A program made the translations under genes and the position numbers. The notes below the pieces were generated by a model, which saw only the letters and a program-made list of their open reading frames with translations, had not been told where the DNA came from and made no database searches. Source: Blastopirellula marina (GTDB lineage: Bacteria; Planctomycetota; Planctomycetia; Pirellulales; Thermoguttaceae). From it: a DNA stretch of 49,419 bases. Where the stretch lies: the NCBI GenBank assembly GCA_020721965.1, contig DYLS01000016.1, positions 4,172-53,590 on the forward strand, in the 5' to 3' direction. Below are positions 43,653 to 49,419 of the stretch, in pieces; within the stretch, counting starts at the first letter, position 1, and each line of letters opens with the position of its first letter.

Positions 43653-45568
43653 CACTTGCGGTCGAGCGCGATCGCGCCGTCCCAATGTGGCGGCGGCTGC
43701 CGGTTGTGCCGGGCAATGTGCATCGTCAAGAAATCTGCTGCCGGATCGGCAGCGGGGAGGCGGTGCAGCAGTTCGTAGGCATCCTCCCACCGTCCCTCCG
43801 CAAAGGCATCCACGGCCGCATCGCACCAGCGAAGGTGTTCTTCTTTGAGCAACGAATCGCCGGTTTCGGGGGGCAGCAGCTCGTGCACCGTCACCGATCT
43901 CTCCATGCCGTAGGGACGGACCACCGCCAGCTTGCGCGTCCGCGCGATGCCGACGGACACATTGCGACGGACGTATTCCGCGGTGAGATCGTCGATCAGA
44001 ATGGGTACCCGGAAGACTTTGGTAATCCCCTCCAGACGCGAGGCGAGGTTGACGGGCGGTCCGAAGACCGTCACCTTGGCATGGTCAGGAGTGCCGATCT
44101 TGCCAGCCACGGCGGGGCCATGCGTGATGCCGATCCCCACATGGAAGCCCGCCAAGCCGCTCTCTGTTGCGTACGCGGCGGCCTCGAACTCCCTGCGAAT
44201 CGCCAATGCCGCACGGCACGCCCGGACAATATCATCTCCTTGCGGCAGGGGCCAACCCCAGAAGCCCATCGCTGCATCCCCCTGAAAGTCCCCAATCACG
44301 CCGCCCTCATCGAGTATGCAACGCGTCATGACTTCCAAGGTCAAGCTGACGCGGTGAAGCAGTTGCAGCAGTTGTGCGGCATTGCGTTCCGATTCCAAGC
44401 TGAAACCGCGAAGATCGCAAAATAGCACCGTCACGTCCACTTCGCGAGGCTGCAACAGTTCGTCGGGATCCCCTTCGGCTAGGCCCTCCAAGACGGGGGG
44501 CGAGAAAAATTGCGACAGCACGGCCCGATGGCGTTGCAGTTGCCGCAATTGCAGGAGCGAGGCGGTCATGGAGGCGACCAGCTCCAGAAACTTGATGTCC
44601 TCGCGGAGGTCGCCCGCCCCGCTGGACGGATAGCTGCCGTCCGCGCCGAGTCCGCCTGCCACGTAGATCGCCCAATGGGGGGCATCCTCTAGGAAAATCG
44701 GGGTGCAGGCGGCCCAATCCACGTTTTGACGGGCCGTATAAACCGGAAAATCCCCGGCGGGACGGCCGATCCGGGAATCGCCTGGCCGGTGGAATCCCGC
44801 GGAGGCGGATGGTCCAGCCGGATCCTGGCGTCCCTCGCCCGACCACACGTGCAACAAGCTTTGCCGTTTCTGCCAGGTCTCTAAGATCAGGCGGCGGCTG
44901 GGACGAAAATCTCCGGCGGTCAAGAGACGCCGGTCCCACTGTAAAACGCGAATGGCGGCCGGGCACTGCGATGCCGCCGTCTGCCTCGAGCGGGCCTCGA
45001 GATCGCCGGTCGTCGCGGTCGGTGACGGCTCCACGCGGACGACCGCTGCGGCCTCCGCATTCGGCATCCCGGCCAGCACCAGATTCACCAATCGGCTGCA
45101 CATCTCGGCCTCGGTGGCCGCCGAAGACAACGCCTGAGTCAATCGCGAAAGCACTTCCAAGCGGTGATTGGGATTGACGAACTTGATCTGGCGCAGGTGT
45201 TGTGGCGAGAATTCCTGCTGCTGAATGGGCGCCGGGTGATCCGTCGTGATTCTCGCCTCTTGCCGGACCAGCGTGAATGAAGTCTGACCGATGACAAAGC
45301 ACTCGCCCAGGGGGATGCTCGCCGATTCCACGGCCCGACCGTGAAAAAAGACCGGATTCGTCGCCCGGGGAAGTTTCCGCAGATGCAGTCGATCTCCCTC
45401 CAATCGCAACTCGACGTGTTGCCGGGAAATGTGAGGGTCCCACGCTATGGACCAGGAAACGGATGCCCGGCCCAGGACCACGGGCACGCCGGCGGGTAGC
45501 TGCTTCCGCCAGCGATCCTCCGATTTTTCGCCCTGTGCGATCAGGTGAATGGCCGGCAATTCACTCAT
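43652..45568 (-). CDS. FHA-GAF class III adenylate/guanylate cyclase
   Basis: A 638-aa soluble nucleotide cyclase. The FHA domain lies at about 25-95 (VVLGRASVSWSIAWDPHISRQH contains the phosphothreonine-binding R and SxxH; HISRQHVELRLEGDRL). A GAF-like domain follows (about 130-345), then the class III catalytic domain (about 375-580). It has metal-binding Asp385 (VLFCDLRGFS) and Asp431 (FQGDAAMGFWGWP), plus FHVGIGITHGPAVAGKIG and VFGPPVNLASRLEG. An FHA domain reads phosphothreonine, and the gene directly upstream encodes a Ser/Thr kinase, so the kinase may feed this cyclase. ATG 45568 has AAGG 9 nt upstream; the extension to 45691 is rejected. Confidence 0.92.
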   Translation of the reverse strand: MSELPAIHLIAQGEKSEDRWRKQLPAGVPVVLGRASVSWSIAWDPHISRQHVELRLEGDRLHLRKLPRATNPVFFHGRAVESASIPLGECFVIGQTSFTLVRQEARITTDHPAPIQQQEFSPQHLRQIKFVNPNHRLEVLSRLTQALSSAATEAEMCSRLVNLVLAGMPNAEAAAVVRVEPSPTATTGDLEARSRQTAASQCPAAIRVLQWDRRLLTAGDFRPSRRLILETWQKRQSLLHVWSGEGRQDPAGPSASAGFHRPGDSRIGRPAGDFPVYTARQNVDWAACTPIFLEDAPHWAIYVAGGLGADGSYPSSGAGDLREDIKFLELVASMTASLLQLRQLQRHRAVLSQFFSPPVLEGLAEGDPDELLQPREVDVTVLFCDLRGFSLESERNAAQLLQLLHRVSLTLEVMTRCILDEGGVIGDFQGDAAMGFWGWPLPQGDDIVRACRAALAIRREFEAAAYATESGLAGFHVGIGITHGPAVAGKIGTPDHAKVTVFGPPVNLASRLEGITKVFRVPILIDDLTAEYVRRNVSVGIARTRKLAVVRPYGMERSVTVHELLPPETGDSLLKEEHLRWCDAAVDAFAEGRWEDAYELLHRLPAADPAADFLTMHIARHNRQPPPHWDGAIALDRK

Positions 45569-45718
45569 CGTTCGTAGCCTTGCGAGATGAACGCCGCACG
45601 CACCGGCTGGGGCACGGTGGCAATCGCCCGATAGCTCGCATTGTTCGTAGCCTTGCAAAACGCCCGCGACGCACAGTCCGCACGTCGGCACCCAACAATC
45701 TACGGCATGCGCTGATCG

Positions 45719-48010
45719 TCATTCCACATCCGTTTGTTCGGTCGCCTTTTGCCAATCCAGCGTACTCTCCAAAGTCGGACGGGTGGGGATCCATCGGTTC
45801 CGTCTCTTCGTAGGCGTGCCGGGAATCAAATCCCACTCCCAATTGTCTTTTGGAAGGGGGGAGATTTCGCGAAGCAATCGGAGCGCCAGCGTCCACAGCC
45901 CTAACAAAATCACGGCTACCATCCCGGCGGCGATCAGGCCAAAACGTACGAGACGCTGGCGCATCTCCCCAAGGGGCCGTGCCAGGGCCGATTCGTAGTC
46001 CTCTTGAACTATGACCCGCCAGCCGATTGCCTCAGGTTTGGTGCCAACGGCTCGGTTCAGAGTCACGGGGGCTTGTTGTGCCAGATAGCGTCGGGCGAAA
46101 GCCGTCCCCAAAGGGTCTTCGCCCAACGGATCGTGGAAGTTCACAGCCGTCCCGGACGGCGGCGACTTGCCATCGAAGACCGGCGGCAAGTCTTCCTCTT
46201 TCAGTCGGTAACCCTTGAAACGATCGGGCAGGCGTCCCTCTCGCCGCAATATCTCGTCGAACAAGGGGTGCTGCAAGATCAGGCCCCGATTTTCGCCCGA
46301 ACGCATCTCCACCAATATCGGAAACTGCGAGGGGTTGCCCTGCAACTCGACGAATCGGGTCACGCGGACGGTTAACGCCAGCACGCCCAGGAATTCGCCC
46401 GAGGCCGAGTCCCAAACCGGCGTCGCCACCGCCGTGATCCACAAATTGGTGGCTTCGCTGCGGAAGACCGCCGACAAGATCGTCTCCCGGAGGTGTAATT
46501 CGGGGTTGTCGGGACGCCAGAGCCGATCTCGGTCGCGATCCCATCCTGTGAAAAAGCTCCGCCAGGCGTAATTGTGGCCGATCGTCCGAGATTGCGGCAC
46601 GCGGGTTACCGAAAGCCCCATCGCGTCGCAGAAAAACCAACTTGCCACATCATCGCCGGGCTGTTCTCCCTCGCCGTCGCCGGGCGGACGCATCCAGCGA
46701 GGCAACAGCTCCTCGAACTCCCGCTGGAAGCGCACTCGGGCCGGGTGCACCCGAAAGCGTTCGCGGAGGGGGGCCAGCTCCGTGTCAGGGGCATCGGGCC
46801 GGTTCAAAAGGTCGCGCAAGGCGCGAATCTCTTGGTCGTCCAGAAACGCTCGCACAGCCTGCACAAAACGCGGATGGACCGCCAATTGTTCCACGGCATC
46901 GTAGCGCCGCCGCAGTTCCTTGGCCGCCAGATCCGCTACATACTCCGCCATCAAGCGATTGTTTTGCAGGGCACGAACGGTAAGATTTTGTTCTGAGCGC
47001 GCGACGGCTGTCGAAAAACCACGCCAGGCGAACAGGGCGAAAACGCACAAGAGCAAAATAGGACCCAGGAATCCCAACACCAGCAGCGGCCGCCGCGTCT
47101 TGTGCAGGGACCACGCGTCCAGAGCTGCCAGTACCGCTGAAACGCTGGGGTAACGTTGCTTGGGGTCAGGATGTAGGCACCGTTCTATGATGGCCGCCAA
47201 GCCACGATCCACCCCTGGCACCTGACGATGTCCCGTAGGGACGCCCGACTGGATGATCCAGTCGCGATATGCCGCCAGGCGCTCTTCCAGATCGGTGATC
47301 TGCTCGATCCGGTCGGCCGAATCGCCGTCGCGGTGAGGCGGTTTGCCGGTCAACATGCAGTACAGCAGGCCGCCCAGACCGTAAATATCCCAGCGGACGT
47401 CGGGCACTGATCGCAGGTCTGCTTGTTCCGGCGCCATGTAGAACAAGGTCCCCAAGGCCGGTAATTGTTCGTGCGATAGTCGCGATTGACCAAAATCGCC
47501 CAACCTCGGTTTTCCGTCTTGGTCCAACAGCACGTTGGCGGGCTTGAGGTCGCAGTGGAGGACGCCTTTGTTGTGTGCATGGAGCAACCCGATCGCGACA
47601 TCGCGAAACAAACGGATCGCCTCGCTGACGGGAAGAGGTCCCGCCGCCAGACGGTCAGCGAGCGAGCCTTGTTCCACGAACTCCATGATGTAATACGGGG
47701 GATCGGAGTCCCAGCCGACCGCGATCAATTGCACGATGTAGCGATCCGCTGAAAGAAAGACCAGCTTCTCGACCTCGCGTGACAGGAGCGACCAGTCCAG
47801 ACCTCCGCGGTGGGCATAGAATTTCACCGCCACGCGGCGCCCAGTATTGCGATCCAGTGCCACCCACACCTCGCCGTACGCTCCCACGCCTAACAACCGC
47901 TCGATATCGTAGCCGGGCACGTCGGCGGGCGGTCGGCGGTGCTGCAAGCTCATCTCCTGAGAGATGCGCCGCGCCGTACCGTTTTGGGGAATCGTCGGTT
48001 CGTCGTTCAT
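45719..48010 (-). CDS. Receptor-type Ser/Thr protein kinase with extracellular sensor domain
   Basis: A 763-aa Hanks-type kinase. The catalytic domain occupies about 35-295: GVGAYGEVW (41-49), VAVKF (Lys63), HCDLKPANVL (catalytic Asp154), DFG (Asp172), YMAPEQ. The usual HRD is HCD, so it is a non-RD kinase. A membrane helix follows at about 310-330 (LLVLGFLGPILLLCVFALF). Then comes a large CACHE-like extracytoplasmic domain with WFFCDAMGLSVTRVPQSRTI, NYAWRSFFTGWDRD and ITAVATPVWDSASGEFLGVL. A second helix (about 685-705) and a short cytoplasmic tail complete it. It probably senses a small ligand outside. ATG 48010 is chosen over 48079. The FHA cyclase gene follows in the same direction, 150 bp away. 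Confidence 0.93.
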   Translation of the reverse strand: MNDEPTIPQNGTARRISQEMSLQHRRPPADVPGYDIERLLGVGAYGEVWVALDRNTGRRVAVKFYAHRGGLDWSLLSREVEKLVFLSADRYIVQLIAVGWDSDPPYYIMEFVEQGSLADRLAAGPLPVSEAIRLFRDVAIGLLHAHNKGVLHCDLKPANVLLDQDGKPRLGDFGQSRLSHEQLPALGTLFYMAPEQADLRSVPDVRWDIYGLGGLLYCMLTGKPPHRDGDSADRIEQITDLEERLAAYRDWIIQSGVPTGHRQVPGVDRGLAAIIERCLHPDPKQRYPSVSAVLAALDAWSLHKTRRPLLVLGFLGPILLLCVFALFAWRGFSTAVARSEQNLTVRALQNNRLMAEYVADLAAKELRRRYDAVEQLAVHPRFVQAVRAFLDDQEIRALRDLLNRPDAPDTELAPLRERFRVHPARVRFQREFEELLPRWMRPPGDGEGEQPGDDVASWFFCDAMGLSVTRVPQSRTIGHNYAWRSFFTGWDRDRDRLWRPDNPELHLRETILSAVFRSEATNLWITAVATPVWDSASGEFLGVLALTVRVTRFVELQGNPSQFPILVEMRSGENRGLILQHPLFDEILRREGRLPDRFKGYRLKEEDLPPVFDGKSPPSGTAVNFHDPLGEDPLGTAFARRYLAQQAPVTLNRAVGTKPEAIGWRVIVQEDYESALARPLGEMRQRLVRFGLIAAGMVAVILLGLWTLALRLLREISPLPKDNWEWDLIPGTPTKRRNRWIPTRPTLESTLDWQKATEQTDVE

Positions 48011-48254
48011 CGAGACTGGCCTGGGATGCTTTTCGCAAAGCTGTTTCCAATCGCCCTCCGGTGTGGCCGCCACCCCCACGCCCCACGGAGGGTCTTACAT
48101 CGCAAGTATAACAATTTTGCTCGATAGTCGCGTCGCATGGCTGTGGCCAGAGAGCGTCAAATCCGGAAGACGGCCCGCCTCGGCAAGCTATACTTTTCAC
48201 GGCAGAAAATCATGGCTTCGTCCCCGTATCTTCAGCGAAGGTCGTGTAATCCTG

Positions 48255-49418
48255 ATGTATTGGAAGCCGCCCGAGTGGCTCATGGACCGCGGACCCCTGC
48301 TCTTGCGCATCGTGCAAGGTACGATGGCCCTCGGCATGGCTTGCATCTTGATGGGGGCCGTGCGCTGGGCCGCCTTGGATTCTAGCCTTCTCGCAGCGAG
48401 CAATGGACCACCCGGGGCTACCCCTGCGGCAGGTGGGCGAGCAGTGGCTCCACCGTCCCGCGACCTCGCGCTCTACGAGGCAGAAGTGCAACGGATGCGG
48501 GCGGGTGAGGACTACTATCGAGCCGCAGCGGTGGAGCTGCACACGCGAGGTTACCCCACGCAGAGCGTCTTCAATTGGCGGCAACCCTGGCTTGCAGTGA
48601 CCCTCGCGTTTCTCCCCCACCCGGACGTTGCCCGACTGATCTTGGGTGCCCTTGCCACGATCATCTTGCTCCTCGGTTACCGCTTGCTGCGACAGGACGG
48701 CGAGCCGGTACCGGTCGCCTGCTTGTGGTGTGTGTTGACCACGCTGGCACTGCTCCCCGGGCTGATGCCGAGACTGTATTACTCGTCGGAGCTTTGGGCG
48801 GGCTATTTGATGTTGCTGTCCGTCCTCTTGGCCTCTTCCGGGCGGAACGGAGCGGCGGTGGTAGCGGGCCTCGCGGCCTTGTTTTTGCGAGAACTTGCCT
48901 TGCCCTTTTGCCTTTCCGCGGCCGCAGCGGCCTGGATGCGGGGCCGACGAGGGGAGTGCCGAGCCTGGGTGTTAGCCGTGGCGACCTGGGGCTTGTTCTA
49001 TGTGTGGCACATCTCGCAAGTCCGCGCCAATGTCCCGCCAGATGGCGTTTCCTCCCGCGGTTGGTTTTGTGGAGGAGGGATTGAGTTCCTGCTAGCCACC
49101 GCCCAAATGCACTACGTGTTGGTGCTACTGCCCAAATGGGCGACCGTCATCTACTTTGGTCTGGCGACCGCTGGATTCATCGGGACGAAGAGCGAGCTTT
49201 CCCGACGCGGAGCCGTGGTCTTTGCGACCTACGTGGCCGTCTTTGCGATGGTTGGCCAGCCCTTCAACCAGTATTGGGGCCAGCTTTGGACGCCCATTCT
49301 ATGCCTGGGTGTCACTCGATCCCTGGCCCAGGGGCTACGACTCGGCGGCAGGCTTGTCGGGCGGCTGCGCACCTCGCCGCACGCCCATCACCTGTGCGAT
49401 ACTCGTACCCCCCGCTGA
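48255..49418 (+). CDS. Polytopic membrane protein, GT-C glycosyltransferase-like
   Basis: A 387-aa integral membrane protein with about nine or ten hydrophobic helices. After the first helix (VQGTMALGMACILMGAVRWA) there is a loop with DLALYEAEVQRMRAGEDYYR and RGYPTQSVFNWRQPWLA. This pattern (acidic residues, GExYY, GYP, then a long helical run) recalls a family of unnamed bacterial membrane proteins related to C-type glycosyltransferases. No enzyme can be named. It ends at a TGA one base before the window edge. The frame is open upstream to 47964, but that part overlaps the divergent kinase gene; ATG 48255 is preferred, though its ribosome site is weak. Confidence 0.75.
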   Translation: MYWKPPEWLMDRGPLLLRIVQGTMALGMACILMGAVRWAALDSSLLAASNGPPGATPAAGGRAVAPPSRDLALYEAEVQRMRAGEDYYRAAAVELHTRGYPTQSVFNWRQPWLAVTLAFLPHPDVARLILGALATIILLLGYRLLRQDGEPVPVACLWCVLTTLALLPGLMPRLYYSSELWAGYLMLLSVLLASSGRNGAAVVAGLAALFLRELALPFCLSAAAAAWMRGRRGECRAWVLAVATWGLFYVWHISQVRANVPPDGVSSRGWFCGGGIEFLLATAQMHYVLVLLPKWATVIYFGLATAGFIGTKSELSRRGAVVFATYVAVFAMVGQPFNQYWGQLWTPILCLGVTRSLAQGLRLGGRLVGRLRTSPHAHHLCDTRTPR

Positions 49419-49419
49419 C

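Noticed and set aside
1-49419. tRNA or rRNA genes
   Set aside because: I saw no cloverleaf with the TTCGANNC/GG-A-TAGCTCAG-type boxes and no rRNA-like stretch; a tRNAscan run would be needed to be sure.

Overview
The window reads as chromosomal DNA of a Planctomycetota bacterium. The signs are a pseudopilin-type N-terminus on an unusual membrane protein, PQQ-propeller, NIPSNAP and squalene-cyclase-repeat secretory proteins, a Ser/Thr kinase with an external sensor domain, a Kdo/LPS-type cluster, hopanoid genes, high G+C and widely spaced genes. A thermophilic or facultatively anaerobic Thermoguttaceae-like lineage would fit the hydF gene and the G+C, but that placement is inference.

Layout. 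1-5.9 kb: exported cyclophilin, a large membrane-anchored squalene-cyclase-repeat protein, a TPR lipoprotein and a conserved small protein. 5.9-12.6 kb: mutY, rhamnulokinase (rhaB), a Gfo/Idh/MocA oxidoreductase and an S41 C-terminal processing protease. 12.6-17.4 kb: an LPS operon read leftward, kdsD, kdsC and a 1005-residue LptC/LptA-like protein, in the same order as the E. coli kdsD-kdsC-lptC-lptA locus. 17.4-26.8 kb: a repeat-rich stretch holding a 75-residue conserved protein, ribE-rsmA, hydF and the hopanoid pair shc-hpnH. 26.8-31.7 kb: a pseudopilin/polytopic membrane chimera, a DJ-1/PfpI protein, a PQQ-propeller lipoprotein and a NIPSNAP protein. 31.8-39.5 kb: a leftward Tad/Flp pilus locus (flp, a 36-codon membrane ORF, tadV, tadE, cpaB, cpaC, cpaE) without cpaF, tadB or tadC. 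39.9-49.4 kb: YfhO-like membrane protein, HDAC-like deacetylase, FHA-GAF-adenylate cyclase, receptor-type Ser/Thr kinase, and a GT-C-like membrane protein ending at the window edge.

The two most striking items are non-coding. First, about 290 nt upstream of the flp pilin start lies a sequence matching the cyclic-di-GMP-I (GEMM) riboswitch, which would place the pilus under second-messenger control. Second, the intergenic spaces carry several families of small non-coding mobile-like elements. One is a ~165-bp MITE with 14-bp terminal inverted repeats and 6-bp target duplications (three copies). Another is a 220-290-bp element with nested inverted repeats (four copies, two flanking hydF). A third is a ~116-bp element (three copies). 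There is also a 154-bp element with 13-bp inverted ends. In addition, short degenerate tandem arrays with different unit lengths (12, 14, 15, 16, 17, 23 and 24 bp) sit next to gene ends.

All calls come from reading the sequence and from knowledge of the families; no database search was made.
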